From: Ruminococcaceae bacterium UBA1404
GTDB taxonomy: Bacteria > Bacillota > Clostridia > Oscillospirales > Ruminococcaceae
NCBI GenBank assembly: GCA_002305075.1
Contig: DBQC01000009.1
Coordinates: forward strand, 1 to 53,003
Length of the DNA stretch: 53,003 bases
Direction of reading: 5' to 3'
The notes under the pieces are model-generated. The model was not told the origin of the DNA and did not search any database. It saw nothing but the letters and a program-made list of their open reading frames with translations. Shown piece by piece: positions 1 through 8,323 of the stretch; the stretch's first letter is position 1; each line of letters opens with the position of its first letter. The position numbers and the translations under genes are program-made.

Positions 1-1
1 T

Positions 2-1096
2 TTTATCACTGCCACTGACATGGAGAGCGTGCTTTCGGGAGAGATTAAGCGTATGGGTGGTCGGGACATCCAGACCACAGATGGCCGGGTGACCTTTAAA
101 GGGGACTGGCTGATGCTGGCCCGGGCCAATTTGATGCTGCGCACCGCCGAGCGGGTGCTTATTTTGCTTGGGGAGTTTGAGGCACGCAGCTTTACCGAGC
201 TGTTCGACGGTGTTTACGCCCTGCCGTGGGAAAACTTTATCGGAAAAACCGATGCCTTTCCGGTAAAGGGATGGAGCCTTAAAAGCCAGCTCCACTCCAT
301 ACCCGACTGTCAGTCCATCACCAAAAAGGCCATTGCCAAGCGTCTAGGGCAGGCCTATGGGCAGAGTTGGCTGGACGAAACCGGTCCCGAGCTTCAGGTT
401 CAGTTTTCCATCCTCAAGGACAAAGTGTCGCTGATGATAGATACCTCGGGCACCGGGCTATACAAGCGAGGCTATCGCCAAAATGCCGGAAGCGCCCCCA
501 TCAAGGAGACTTTGGCCGCCGGTATAGTCGACCTGGCTCGGGTGAAATCGGACAGTCGGGTCTACGATCCATTTTGCGGCTCGGGCACGCTACTCATCGA
601 GGCCGCCCTCAAGGCGCTGCGCATCCCTTCTGGAGTTAATCGCCGCTTTGCCGGGGAGCACTACGGCTGCATTCCGGCCGAAGTCTGGGCAAAGGCCAGA
701 GCCGAGGGAATAGATGGCATCCAGCGAGAGGCCGCTTTTCGAGGATATGGCAGCGACATCGACCCCGAGGCCATCGCCCTGGTTGAGCATAACCGCCAAA
801 AGGTGGGGGTAGGGGGGCGCATTTCGGCCAAGCTGCGGGATATCGACGACTTTGTTCTACCCGAGCAGGGGGGGATTGTACTGTGTAACCCACCCTATGG
901 CGAGCGGATGCTGGAGCTAAAACAGGCCGAAGACCTCTATAAGTGCATGGGCAAGGTGTTTCAGCCGGCGGCCGGAATGTCCTACTACATTATTGCGGCC
1001 CATCCCGAGTTTGAGACGCTTTTTGGCCGCAAGGCCACCAAGCGCCGCAAGCTTTACAATGGAATGCTAAAATGCCAGCTTTATATGTACTATTAA
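2..1096 (+). CDS. THUMP/RlmKL-type class I SAM-dependent RNA methyltransferase (5' end outside window)
   Basis: Probable 23S rRNA guanine methyltransferase of the YpsC/RlmL-N-terminal family, acting on ribosomal RNA in the cytoplasm. The frame is open to the left edge, and the residues before the first in-window ATG (position 20) read FITATD, matching the usual conserved N-terminus. The gene therefore starts upstream and only a few codons are missing. An N-terminal THUMP-like part is followed by a Rossmann methyltransferase with the SAM loop DPFCGSGT, the acidic GSDIDPEA strand and the catalytic CNPPYGERM motif. The family is clear; the exact target nucleotide is inferred from family membership only. 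A bidirectional terminator follows. Confidence 0.88.
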   Translation, partial: FITATDMESVLSGEIKRMGGRDIQTTDGRVTFKGDWLMLARANLMLRTAERVLILLGEFEARSFTELFDGVYALPWENFIGKTDAFPVKGWSLKSQLHSIPDCQSITKKAIAKRLGQAYGQSWLDETGPELQVQFSILKDKVSLMIDTSGTGLYKRGYRQNAGSAPIKETLAAGIVDLARVKSDSRVYDPFCGSGTLLIEAALKALRIPSGVNRRFAGEHYGCIPAEVWAKARAEGIDGIQREAAFRGYGSDIDPEAIALVEHNRQKVGVGGRISAKLRDIDDFVLPEQGGIVLCNPPYGERMLELKQAEDLYKCMGKVFQPAAGMSYYIIAAHPEFETLFGRKATKRRKLYNGMLKCQLYMYY

Positions 1097-1104
1097 AAAG
1101 CAAT

Positions 1105-1138
1105 CGGCCGGAGGGCAGGGACATCCCACCTCCGGCCG
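1105..1138. terminator. Bidirectional hairpin terminator between convergent genes
   Basis: A 10-bp perfect stem (CGGCCGGAGG with CCTCCGGCCG) is followed by GTTTTAT on the plus strand and preceded by an A-rich stretch that would give U residues on minus. It lies between the methyltransferase (plus) and the acetyltransferase (minus), so it can end both transcripts. Confidence 0.8.
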
Positions 1139-1148
1139 GTTTTATGCG

Positions 1149-1643
1149 TTATAGCGCCTTGACATAGACATTAAAGGGCAGAGGCCGCCCTCGCTGGTAC
1201 ATCTCTCCCACAAACTGGTAGCCCCGCTGGGTGAACATACGGTTCATGTTGGCGTTGAGTGAATAAGTATCACATCGGATAGCCACCGCACCCTGCTGCC
1301 GAGCCAGTTGCTCTGCAAATGCCATAAGGCGGCTGCCCACCCCCTGCCTGCGAAAGGGCACCGCAATGGCGATGCGGTGCAGCACCAGCGCAGGGCCATC
1401 CACCGGCCAGCTAAGCGCCTTATAGCCTTCGGGCTCCTCGGTATTTAGACAGACAAAGCCCACCACCTGGCCCTGCTGCTCGGCTACATGGAGGCTGCCT
1501 GCGGCTATGTCCGAAGCAAAATGGGCCAAGGTAGGGTAGTTCTCATCCCATTGGGTACTGCCCTCCTTCAGCATCATTGCAACAGTGCCCTTTACAATGG
1601 CCATGATGGCCGGCAAATCGTCGGGCGTGGCTATTCTTATCAC
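1149..1643 (-). CDS. GNAT family N-acetyltransferase
   Basis: Single-domain acyl-CoA-dependent acetyltransferase of about 164 residues; substrate unknown. The acetyl-CoA binding loop is visible as RRQGVGSRLM, preceded by the beta-4 strand LHRIAIAVPF. I chose the GTG at 1643 because AAAGGAGG sits six bases upstream and the protein then opens with the typical VIRIATPDDL. A longer open frame reaches back to 1697 but has no SD and adds an atypical head. It is the last gene of a minus-strand series after the aldo/keto reductase and the small unknown protein, and ends just before the shared terminator. Confidence 0.85.
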   Translation of the reverse strand: MIRIATPDDLPAIMAIVKGTVAMMLKEGSTQWDENYPTLAHFASDIAAGSLHVAEQQGQVVGFVCLNTEEPEGYKALSWPVDGPALVLHRIAIAVPFRRQGVGSRLMAFAEQLARQQGAVAIRCDTYSLNANMNRMFTQRGYQFVGEMYQRGRPLPFNVYVKAL

Positions 1644-1729
1644 AGCAGGCCTCCTTTTTGCATAAAACGCATTATTACTTGCAAAACAGTGGACCACCGG
1701 CTTAATGCCGATGGTCGTATCAAGCTGTA

Positions 1730-2035
1730 TTATGATGCAAGTTGGCGCTCTAACCAGATGGACGCAATGACCAGTGCTTTGTAAAGGCCAACTTTCTCGG
1801 TTTTCTTTACGATGCGGGCCGGCATGGGCAGCGATTCGTCGGTCGAGACAATCTGCACCGCCACACGGCCCGAGAGGCTGATGTCTCCCTTAGGCTCTGT
1901 GGTTATAATTTGCAGCGTGGCAATGTAGGGACGAGAGGGGTCGCCATAATAAATGGTGTTGCCGCTTCGCAAAAGCGGCTGGCCTCTAAAGGTTGACTTG
2001 GGGTTAATTGCCTTTTTCCCGGTCTTTGTTGCCAA
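1730..2035 (-). CDS. Conserved hypothetical protein, about 101 residues
   Basis: I do not recognise a named domain. The sequence (starting LATKTGKKAINPKSTFRG and ending SIWLERQLAS) resembles small uncharacterised proteins that I associate with Clostridia. It is basic at the N-terminus, mostly beta-like in the middle (NTIYYGDPSRPYIATLQI), and has no signal peptide or membrane segment. A TTG start at 2035 is preferred because AAGGGGG lies seven bases upstream; a longer open frame to 2125 overlaps the reductase gene and has an uncharacteristic hydrophobic head. Encoded between the reductase and the acetyltransferase on the same strand. Confidence 0.65.
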   Translation of the reverse strand: MATKTGKKAINPKSTFRGQPLLRSGNTIYYGDPSRPYIATLQIITTEPKGDISLSGRVAVQIVSTDESLPMPARIVKKTEKVGLYKALVIASIWLERQLAS

Positions 2036-2121
2036 ATAAATACCCCCTTTTTTAGGATAATAGGCCAAAAGTATGCCTGAATTGTCTATACAAATGATTA
2101 TAACACATTTTTTACCTGCGG

Positions 2122-3069
2122 TCAAACCACCTTGATGGCCCAGGCCGGACAGTGGCCGGAGCAGTAGCCGCAGAGCAGGCAGCGGTCGGCTTGGCAGTAG
2201 ACCTTGTCTGCTTTAAGTGAAAGCGCCCCCTGTGGGCACACCCGGGTACAAACGCCGCAACCCTCGCACCAGTCGTCGATGTGCAGATGACGGCTTTTGG
2301 CCGAAAGGGCGGCCTCCTCGGCGGGGGAGAAGTGACCCCGACTAAAAAAGCCCACATTGGCATCGACCTCATCGACCGACTGCATACCTACAGCCACGGC
2401 GTCTATGCAGCCAAGGCTACGCACATAGCTTAGGCAAGCATCGGCCGACCTAAACAGGTTTCCTCCGCCCAGAGCCTTCATGGCATAAATGCCGATGCCT
2501 TTTTGATGCGCCGCATACAGGGCAGTCTCCATTTCCTCACGGTTGCCGTCCACAATGCCGAGGCCGGCCTTGTTAATAAGGGGATGGATTACATCCAGCC
2601 CGAGATGGGTTGCCGCCTTTACAGCAGTGATGTGGTGGGTAGAGATGCCCACGGCTTTGACAATGCCTTTAGCTTTACAGTCATAGAGATAGTCCAGGGC
2701 CTCCCGGTGGCCACGCAAAGTAAGGTCGCTTTCCTGCTCGTGGAGCATAAAGATGTCCACCACATCCCGGTCAAGCTTCCGGCGAGCCTCCTCCACAGCG
2801 TCCATGGCCCCCTGCCGAGAGTAGGCGTAGGTTTTAGAGCATATTATGGCTTCGGGGTTGCCCGCTAGCCGCAGACCTTCTCTTAGATAGTCATAGGTTC
2901 GATAGAACTGGGCAGTGTCAAAAAAGCTGATGCCGGACCGCAGCGCATGGGCCACCACCTCGGCCCCCTGTTTAAGGGGCAGGTTTGCCTGAAGCGGCCC
3001 GATGGTAAGCGCTCCAAAACAGAGCTCGCTTACGGTGATGCCGGTGTGGCCCAGGGGAACTTGCCTCAT
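2122..3069 (-). CDS. Aldo/keto reductase with C-terminal 2x[4Fe-4S] ferredoxin domain
   Basis: NAD(P)H-dependent oxidoreductase of the aldo/keto reductase superfamily fused to a ferredoxin module, about 315 residues. The barrel carries the FFDTAQFY catalytic Asp/Tyr region, the Lys of ICSKTYAYS and the His of DIFMLHEQES. Residues from about 265 onward hold two clusters, CEGCGVCTRVCP and CLLCGYCSGHCP, which should bind two 4Fe-4S clusters. The start at 3069 has GGAGG five bases upstream; an in-frame ATG four codons earlier overlaps that SD. This fusion is common in anaerobes; the substrate is unknown, and the iron-sulphur part suggests coupling to low-potential electron carriers (inference). 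Confidence 0.9.
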   Translation of the reverse strand: MRQVPLGHTGITVSELCFGALTIGPLQANLPLKQGAEVVAHALRSGISFFDTAQFYRTYDYLREGLRLAGNPEAIICSKTYAYSRQGAMDAVEEARRKLDRDVVDIFMLHEQESDLTLRGHREALDYLYDCKAKGIVKAVGISTHHITAVKAATHLGLDVIHPLINKAGLGIVDGNREEMETALYAAHQKGIGIYAMKALGGGNLFRSADACLSYVRSLGCIDAVAVGMQSVDEVDANVGFFSRGHFSPAEEAALSAKSRHLHIDDWCEGCGVCTRVCPQGALSLKADKVYCQADRCLLCGYCSGHCPAWAIKVV

Positions 3070-3081
3070 AAATGCCTCCAT

Positions 3082-3117
3082 AAAAAGTCAGGGCCGGCAC
3101 CTGTGCACCGGCCCTGA
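3082..3117 (-). terminator. Rho-independent terminator after ireB
   Basis: A 10-bp stem pairs 3088-3097 with 3108-3117. On the minus strand it is followed by CTTTTTA. It lies directly downstream of ireB and upstream of the aldo/keto reductase, separating the two units. Confidence 0.75.
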
Positions 3118-3129
3118 TGGCGTTATTAA

Positions 3130-3375
3130 TCAGTCATCCAAATAGGATTTAACCAGCAGGCGCAGCAGTTCGTCACGGTCGATGCGGCGAATAAGGCTGC
3201 GGGCATTGTTGTGGGTGGTGATATAGGTGGGATCTTCCGAGAGGATGTAGCCTACAATCTGGTTGATGGGATTGTAGCCCTTTTGGCGCAGCGCATCATA
3301 GACCGCCGTCAGGGTGGCCCTTACCTCTTTTTCCTTATCCTCCTGAATGGAGAACGCTATGGTCGGCTCATGCAT
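3130..3375 (-). CDS. ireB: IreB family regulatory phosphoprotein (UPF0297)
   Basis: Small regulator of 81 residues. The core GYNPINQIVGYILSEDP followed by TYITTHNNAR is the hallmark of the IreB/YrzL family. In Enterococcus faecalis the family member is a substrate of the PASTA kinase IreK, phosphorylated on N-terminal threonines, and affects cephalosporin resistance; here the N-terminus has Thr5. The start has GAGGTG seven bases upstream. In many Firmicutes ireB sits beside alaS and ruvX, whereas here it follows pheT after 58 bp. Family assignment is sure; a kinase partner in this organism is not shown in the window (the kinase-like protein at 8.4 kb looks inactive). Confidence 0.92.
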   Translation of the reverse strand: MHEPTIAFSIQEDKEKEVRATLTAVYDALRQKGYNPINQIVGYILSEDPTYITTHNNARSLIRRIDRDELLRLLVKSYLDD

Positions 3376-3395
3376 ACCTCATCACCTCGCCTACT

Positions 3396-3425
3396 ATTGT
3401 ACAACAAGCCGCCCTGTTCATGCAA
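3396..3425 (-). promoter_or_regulatory. Possible sigma-A promoter for ireB
   Basis: Minus-strand TTGCAT (3420-3425) and TACAAT (3396-3401) are separated by 18 bases and lie just upstream of the ireB SD. This would let ireB be transcribed independently of pheST. Predicted from sequence match only. Confidence 0.45.
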
Positions 3426-3433
3426 GCTAAAAT

Positions 3434-5815
3434 TTACGCTCGCAGCCGTGCGCCCACCTGTTCTAAGGCCGATAGGGCCGAGGCGACTGCTGCGTCCACC
3501 TGCTCATCGGTGAGGGTGCCCTGCTTAGAGCGCAGTGTCAGACTAAAAGCCACACTCTTTTTGCCGGCCTCTAACTGGGCGCCCTCGTAGATATCAAAGA
3601 GAACCACATCCTCAAGCAGCTCAGGAATGGCCGACCAGATGGCCTGTTCCATGGTTTGAGCGGGCAGTGAGGCGTCGCAAACCAGCGCAAGGTCTCGGGT
3701 CGAGGCGGGGTAGCGGGGCATGGCGGTGTACTGTGGATTTCGGTTGGCCAGCTCAAACAACAGATTGATGCTGAGGTCACCAAGGCAGACCCGGCCTTCC
3801 ATATCGTAGTTTTTAACCACGGCAGGGTGGGCCTCGCCAAACAGACCAATCTCCTTATCGCCCACCAAGAGCTTAGCACAGCGCCCCGGATGGAAGGTGG
3901 GATGATCGGTCACTGGTTCGTAGCGCACAAGGCGGCGATCTATTTTGCAGTGGCGCAGCAGCGCCTCTACCACACCCTTTAGGGTGTAGTAGTCGGCCTC
4001 GGCGTCGTAGAGAGCCAGCGTGAGGCGATATTCCTCAATGGGTAGTTGGTCGGCGCTCTCAAGGGGTGTAAAGGTTTTGGCCATTTCATAGAGCCATGCC
4101 CTGGGGCTGCGGTTTTTATAGTTGCGCGACAGCACATCCAATAAGCTGGGCAAAGCCGTGCGGCGCATCAGGCTGGTGTCCTCACCCAGGGGGTTGGTTA
4201 CCACCACCGAACGGCGTAGCGGATGCTGGTCGGGCAGACCGATGCGATCATAAGCCCGAGGGGAGATAAAGGTATAGGTGAGAGTCTCCTGAAAGCCCAG
4301 ACCCACCACGGCGCTTTCTAGGCTGCTGTCGAAGCGCTGACGCTCGGTGAGGAGCCCGGCCGCTGCCCCTGTAACCTGGGTGGAGGGGATGTTGTTGTAG
4401 CCGTAAATGCGGGCAACCTCCTCCGAGATGTCGGCGTCCATGGTTACATCGGCCCGGTAGCTGGGCACCTGGATAAGGCCGTTTTCCATCCTAAAGCCCA
4501 GATTGGTCAGGATGGTTATCATGTCGGCTTCGGAAATGTCGGTGCCCAAATGTGTGTTTATCCAGTCGGCCCGCAGGGGGAGGGAGGTGGGGGTGTAGTT
4601 GGTATTGTCCACATCGATCACGCCGTCTATCACCTCGCCGCAGCCCAGCAGCTCCACCAGCTCGCAGGCTCGCAGCGCAGCCTCCATGCAGAGCTGACCG
4701 TCCAGCCCTTTTTCAAACCGGGCCGAGCTTTCACTGCGCAGGCCCAGCTTGCGGCTGGTCAGCCGAATGGACACATTGTCGAAGTTTGCCGACTCGAATA
4801 CCACACAGCTGGTATCTTCGGCGATGCCGCTACCCAGTCCGCCCATCACGCCGGCAATGCCGGTGGGGCCATTTATGTCGCAAATCATGAGCATTTCGGG
4901 CGAGAGGATACGCTCTATACCGTCCAGCGTGGTGAGGGTTTCACCGGGCCTAGCGTTACGCACGATAATTTTGCCCTCGGGCAGCTGGGCGTAGTTAAAG
5001 GCGTGCATGGGCTGCCCGTATTCGAGCATCACATAGTTGGTAATATCTACAATGTTGTTGATGGGGCGCATACCCGCCGCCCGCAGCCGCTCTCGCATCC
5101 AGCGGGGAGAGGGGCCCACCTTGACATTCTTGACCGCCTTGGCCACATAGCGACGACAGAGCTCGGGGTTCTCCACCTCTACCGATACAAGATCACGGAT
5201 GTCGCCGCCGGCGCCCTTTACTTTGGGCTTATCGGGCACAAACTTTTGGCCGTAGGTGGCGGCCACTTCTCTTGCAATGCCAATCATGGACAGACAATCG
5301 GGACGGTTGGGGGTAATTTCAAACTCAAACACGGTGTCGTTTAGGCCGAGCACCTCCCGGATATCCTGACCGAGGCTGCCCGGCTCCTCCACCACAAAGA
5401 TGCCATCGGCCGAAGCGTAGGGGAAGTCTGCTACCTGAAGGCCCAGCTCGGCCAACGAGCAGACCATGCCCTCACTGAGCTGATCCTGCATGGTGCGGGT
5501 GGTGATGGCAAGGCCGTCGGCCAGTGTGGCGCCGTCCACAGCGGTGGGCACACGGTCGCCCACCTTGAGGTTGGTGGCGGCGGTGAGAATCTGAAGGGTT
5601 TTCTCGCCGATATCCACCTTAAGGATGAGCAGATGGTCGCTGGTGGGGTGGGGGTCGATGGACAGCACCTGCCCGAGCACCACGCCGGTGATTTCCTCGG
5701 CTTCGACGGTATAACCTTCTACCTTAGAGCCCGACATGGTGAGGGCGTCCGAAAAGCTTTTGGGACTGTCTTCTGTTTTAACCAGCGTATCAAGCCAGCG
5801 CTTTGAGCACAACAT
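3434..5815 (-). CDS. pheT: Phenylalanine--tRNA ligase beta subunit
   Basis: Beta chain of the alpha2-beta2 phenylalanyl-tRNA synthetase, which charges tRNA-Phe and edits mischarged tyrosine. At 793 residues it has the usual full length. An EMAP-like tRNA-binding domain lies near residues 40-150 (VLSIDPHPTSDHL), then the B3/B4 editing region, the B5 domain and the catalytic-like core. The C-terminal FDX-ACB anticodon-binding domain contains MPRYPASTRDLALV. The SD AAGGAGG lies just upstream of the ATG. It follows pheS by 12 bp and shares its T-box control. Confidence 0.97.
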   Translation of the reverse strand: MLCSKRWLDTLVKTEDSPKSFSDALTMSGSKVEGYTVEAEEITGVVLGQVLSIDPHPTSDHLLILKVDIGEKTLQILTAATNLKVGDRVPTAVDGATLADGLAITTRTMQDQLSEGMVCSLAELGLQVADFPYASADGIFVVEEPGSLGQDIREVLGLNDTVFEFEITPNRPDCLSMIGIAREVAATYGQKFVPDKPKVKGAGGDIRDLVSVEVENPELCRRYVAKAVKNVKVGPSPRWMRERLRAAGMRPINNIVDITNYVMLEYGQPMHAFNYAQLPEGKIIVRNARPGETLTTLDGIERILSPEMLMICDINGPTGIAGVMGGLGSGIAEDTSCVVFESANFDNVSIRLTSRKLGLRSESSARFEKGLDGQLCMEAALRACELVELLGCGEVIDGVIDVDNTNYTPTSLPLRADWINTHLGTDISEADMITILTNLGFRMENGLIQVPSYRADVTMDADISEEVARIYGYNNIPSTQVTGAAAGLLTERQRFDSSLESAVVGLGFQETLTYTFISPRAYDRIGLPDQHPLRRSVVVTNPLGEDTSLMRRTALPSLLDVLSRNYKNRSPRAWLYEMAKTFTPLESADQLPIEEYRLTLALYDAEADYYTLKGVVEALLRHCKIDRRLVRYEPVTDHPTFHPGRCAKLLVGDKEIGLFGEAHPAVVKNYDMEGRVCLGDLSINLLFELANRNPQYTAMPRYPASTRDLALVCDASLPAQTMEQAIWSAIPELLEDVVLFDIYEGAQLEAGKKSVAFSLTLRSKQGTLTDEQVDAAVASALSALEQVGARLRA

Positions 5816-5827
5816 AATCCTTCCTCC

Positions 5828-6847
5828 TTAAAACTGGCTTAAAAAGCGCAGATCGTTTTCAAACAGCAGCCGCAAATCGTCAATCTGATACTTGCGCATG
5901 GCAATGCGATCAAGCCCCATACCGAAGGCAAAGCCGCTGTATTCATTAGGGTCTATGCCGCAGATAGACAGCACCTTAGGATGCACCATACCGCCGCCTA
6001 AAAGCTCGATCCAACCCTCGCCCTTACACATGCGGCAACCCTCGCCATGGCAGTTAAAGCACATCATGTCCATCTCGGCCGAGGGCTCGGTGAACTGGAA
6101 GTGGTGGGGTCTAAAGCGGGTGACCGTGTCCTCGCCATAGAGACGGCGGGCAAAAGTGTCCAGCGTGCCCTTTAGGTCGGACATGGTAATGTTTCTGTCT
6201 ACCACCAGCCCTTCCACCTGATGGAAAACCGGGGAGTGGGTGGCGTCTACCTCGTCGGAACGATAGACCTTGCCCGGTGCGATAATCCGAATAGGAGGGC
6301 GCTGCTTCTCCATGGTGCGGATTTGCACCGGCGAGGTCTGGCTGCGCAGCACCACATTTTCCGAGATATAAAAAGTGTCCTGCGTGTCCCGAGAGGGGTG
6401 GTTTTTAGGCATATTCAGCGCCTCAAAGTTGTAGTAGTCGGACTCTACCTCGGGGCCATCGGCAATGCTAAAGCCCATGCCTAAAAAGATTTCCTTTAGC
6501 TCATCGAGCACTCGTGTAATAGGATGCTTGCCTCCCAGCGGCATAGGCCGGCCCGGGGCAGATACATCCACCCGCTCGGCGAGCAGCCGGGCGGTGAGCA
6601 GCTCGGCCTCCAGCGCTTCTCTGCGGCGGTCTAGGGCCTCTGCAATGGTTTGGCGGATTTGGTTTGCCAGTGCGCCAACTTCCTTACGAACCTCAGGCTC
6701 CAGGCCACCTAATTGCTTGAGCACAGCCGTGAGCTGGCCTTTTTTGCCAAGATAACCAACCCGCAGGCTCTCTATCGCCGCAAGGTCAGGAGCCGACGCA
6801 ATTTGACTTAACGCCGCCTGCTCCATGGATGTGAGCTTTTCTTTCAT
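5828..6847 (-). CDS. pheS: Phenylalanine--tRNA ligase alpha subunit
   Basis: Catalytic alpha chain, 339 residues, class II synthetase fold. An N-terminal coiled coil binds tRNA. The catalytic core shows GKVYRSDEVDATHSPVFHQ (motif 2 region) and FGMGLDRIAM (motif 3). A four-cysteine insert (CFNCHGEGCRMC) before WIELLGGGMVHP could bind zinc, as in some other bacterial PheS. I place the start at 6847 (MKEKLTSMEQ) because AGAGGTGATA precedes it; the open frame extends upstream into the T-box terminator and is not coding there. First gene of the pheST unit. Confidence 0.97.
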   Translation of the reverse strand: MKEKLTSMEQAALSQIASAPDLAAIESLRVGYLGKKGQLTAVLKQLGGLEPEVRKEVGALANQIRQTIAEALDRRREALEAELLTARLLAERVDVSAPGRPMPLGGKHPITRVLDELKEIFLGMGFSIADGPEVESDYYNFEALNMPKNHPSRDTQDTFYISENVVLRSQTSPVQIRTMEKQRPPIRIIAPGKVYRSDEVDATHSPVFHQVEGLVVDRNITMSDLKGTLDTFARRLYGEDTVTRFRPHHFQFTEPSAEMDMMCFNCHGEGCRMCKGEGWIELLGGGMVHPKVLSICGIDPNEYSGFAFGMGLDRIAMRKYQIDDLRLLFENDLRFLSQF

Positions 6848-6865
6848 ATTATCACCTCTTAAAAT

Positions 6866-7121
6866 AAACAAAAAAACTGCCGCCCCAAACTGGGGCGACA
6901 GGCAAAACCCACCGCGGTACCACCCAAATTTCCGCCCAGGGGCGGACACTTTGACGGCTGTAACGGAGCCGGCCGTCTCCGCCTATTCATAGGTTCAGCG
7001 GAGCCGCTCGCGGGGGAATGTAGGTCGGGTACGAGCAGGCGCCTTTCAGCCGACGAACGCCCTCTCTAAAGCTCGCATAGCTCCCGGCTTTAATGCCCGG
7101 TCATTGCGTTTAATAAGATTG
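6866..7121 (-). promoter_or_regulatory. T-box riboswitch controlling pheST
   Basis: Leader RNA that senses uncharged tRNA and switches between terminator and antiterminator. The T-box sequence GGGTGGTACCGCGGT is at 6911-6925 on minus. The Stem I features GAGAGG and a GCTGAAAGGC-like region lie near 7045-7065. The factor-independent terminator (CGCCCC/GGGGCG stem at 6881-6897 followed by seven T) is immediately before pheS. A TTC triplet (Phe codon) at 7016-7018 on minus is well placed to be the specifier; that last point is an inference from position and from the downstream genes. It accounts for most of the 391 bases between pheS and the next gene. Confidence 0.93.
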
Positions 7122-7127
7122 TATGCC

Positions 7128-7156
7128 ATTGTAGCACGGTTTGTGCTGTATTGCAA
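7128..7156 (-). promoter_or_regulatory. Sigma-A promoter for the pheST T-box transcript
   Basis: Minus-strand TTGCAA (7151-7156), a 17-base spacer and TACAAT (7128-7133), immediately upstream of the T-box leader. Confidence 0.7.
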
Positions 7157-7238
7157 CCTATTTTTGCCCTCTGCTACATAAGATATGCTAGCGGAGATGA
7201 GAGATCCATGTACAATATGATAAAGGCAGGGGATTTGT

Positions 7239-7742
7239 ATGCGGCGATTGGGTCTTGTTTTACTGTGCATGATGATTATAACCGGCTGCGGTCTTATAGG
7301 TGAGCCCATTCCCGAGATAGATCGCTCGCCCCCGTTTACGGCCAAGGCCGATGTGCGGGTGGGTCAACATCATTACAACGCCACCATCGCTTACACCGCC
7401 GACGGAAGTCTGACCTTGGAAGCCGCCCCCGGACCTCTCTGGCGCCCGCTGCGTCAGGTTGCCGACGACGGTGGCTGCCGGGTGGAGCTGGGGCAGCGGC
7501 AGATGAGCTATCCCGCCGACTGGGTGGGCTCAGCCGTGATGGCCCAGCTGATACGCCAAGCCCTTAGAGCTCCCGAGGCCGCCCGGATCCTGCGTTCGGG
7601 CAGTCCGGCGGTGGAGGGCAGTGCTAACGGGGCGCCTTTTATTATAGAGGGTGATGACCAGGAGAACATTTTGCGAAGGCTTTTATTTCCCACTCTCGAC
7701 ACCGAAATCGTGCTGTCGAGCTTTAGGCGGACGGCGGAATAG
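7239..7742 (+). CDS. Putative lipoprotein of unknown function
   Basis: 167 residues. The N-terminus MRRLGLVLLCMMIITGCG is a short signal sequence with a lipobox ending ITGC at Cys17, so the mature protein is probably lipid-anchored on the outer face of the membrane. The rest is mainly beta-strand-like (DVRVGQHHYNATIAYTADG) with a Pro/Arg-rich middle, and I recognise no domain. AGGGGAT lies just upstream of the ATG. It is divergent from pheST and is followed by a weak hairpin and then the mazF-like gene. Function unknown. Confidence 0.75.
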   Translation: MRRLGLVLLCMMIITGCGLIGEPIPEIDRSPPFTAKADVRVGQHHYNATIAYTADGSLTLEAAPGPLWRPLRQVADDGGCRVELGQRQMSYPADWVGSAVMAQLIRQALRAPEAARILRSGSPAVEGSANGAPFIIEGDDQENILRRLLFPTLDTEIVLSSFRRTAE

Positions 7743-7754
7743 CATTTTTCAGCC

Positions 7755-7780
7755 TGCCCAGTGGCGCCATCCCACGGGCA
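7755..7780 (+). terminator. Weak hairpin after the lipoprotein gene
   Basis: TGCCC pairs with GGGCA and GTGG with CCAC, with one bulged A, followed by only three T. Position suggests termination of the lipoprotein transcript, but the U-tract is poor. Confidence 0.35.
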
Positions 7781-7859
7781 TTTCGCACTGCGTTTTAATA
7801 GAATAAAGAGGGGCAACCTCCAAAAAATGCCTATGCCATATTGATTAGGGAGGACCTCT

Positions 7860-8264
7860 GTGGGCAAAAATAAGTGTGAAAAATCATTCGGACGGAGCGT
7901 GATGGCCGTGACTGTCAGAAGAGGAGACATATTTTATGCCGACCTAAGCCCGGTTGTTGGCTCGGAGCAAGGCGGTGTAAGACCTGTACTGATTGTACAA
8001 AACGATGTGGGTAATAAGCATAGCCCAACCGTAATTGCCGCAGCAATTACCAGCCAACGCGACAAGACAAAGCTGCCCACCCATATCGAGCTGCACAGCC
8101 ACGGATGCGGTTTGTCCCGAGACTCGGTGGTGCTGCTAGAGCAGATACGCACCTTAGACAAAAGGCGACTCAAGGAGAAGATGGGACATCTAGACGAGCA
8201 GTCTATGGGCCGGGTAAACGAGGCCCTCTCCGTGAGCTTTGGTTTGGGTATGCGAACACCCTGA
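7860..8264 (+). CDS. MazF/NdoA-type endoribonuclease (toxin family), no adjacent antitoxin
   Basis: PemK/MazF fold mRNA interferase. The core matches Bacillus NdoA closely: RRGDIFYADLSPVVGSEQGG, then VRPVLIVQND with the conserved catalytic-region Arg, AAITSQ with the conserved Thr, and LLEQIRTLDKRRL. These residues are intact, so the enzyme is probably active. GTG 7860 is chosen because AGGGAGG is six bases upstream. The alternative ATG 7901 (MAVTVRRGD) gives the usual family N-terminus but only a weak GGAG; with 7860 there is a 14-residue basic extension. No MazE-like or other small antitoxin frame lies in the 117 bases upstream or just downstream, so it is an orphan here. Confidence 0.9.
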   Translation: MGKNKCEKSFGRSVMAVTVRRGDIFYADLSPVVGSEQGGVRPVLIVQNDVGNKHSPTVIAAAITSQRDKTKLPTHIELHSHGCGLSRDSVVLLEQIRTLDKRRLKEKMGHLDEQSMGRVNEALSVSFGLGMRTP

Positions 8265-8323
8265 CGGGCTACATAGGGTTCGAGCCTTCCACCGGAAAGC
8301 CACCGGTAGCCCTACAGGTTATA

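Noticed and set aside
7743..7859. Search for a MazE-like antitoxin upstream of the mazF-like gene
   Set aside because: Only very short frames; none has an SD or an antitoxin-like pattern.
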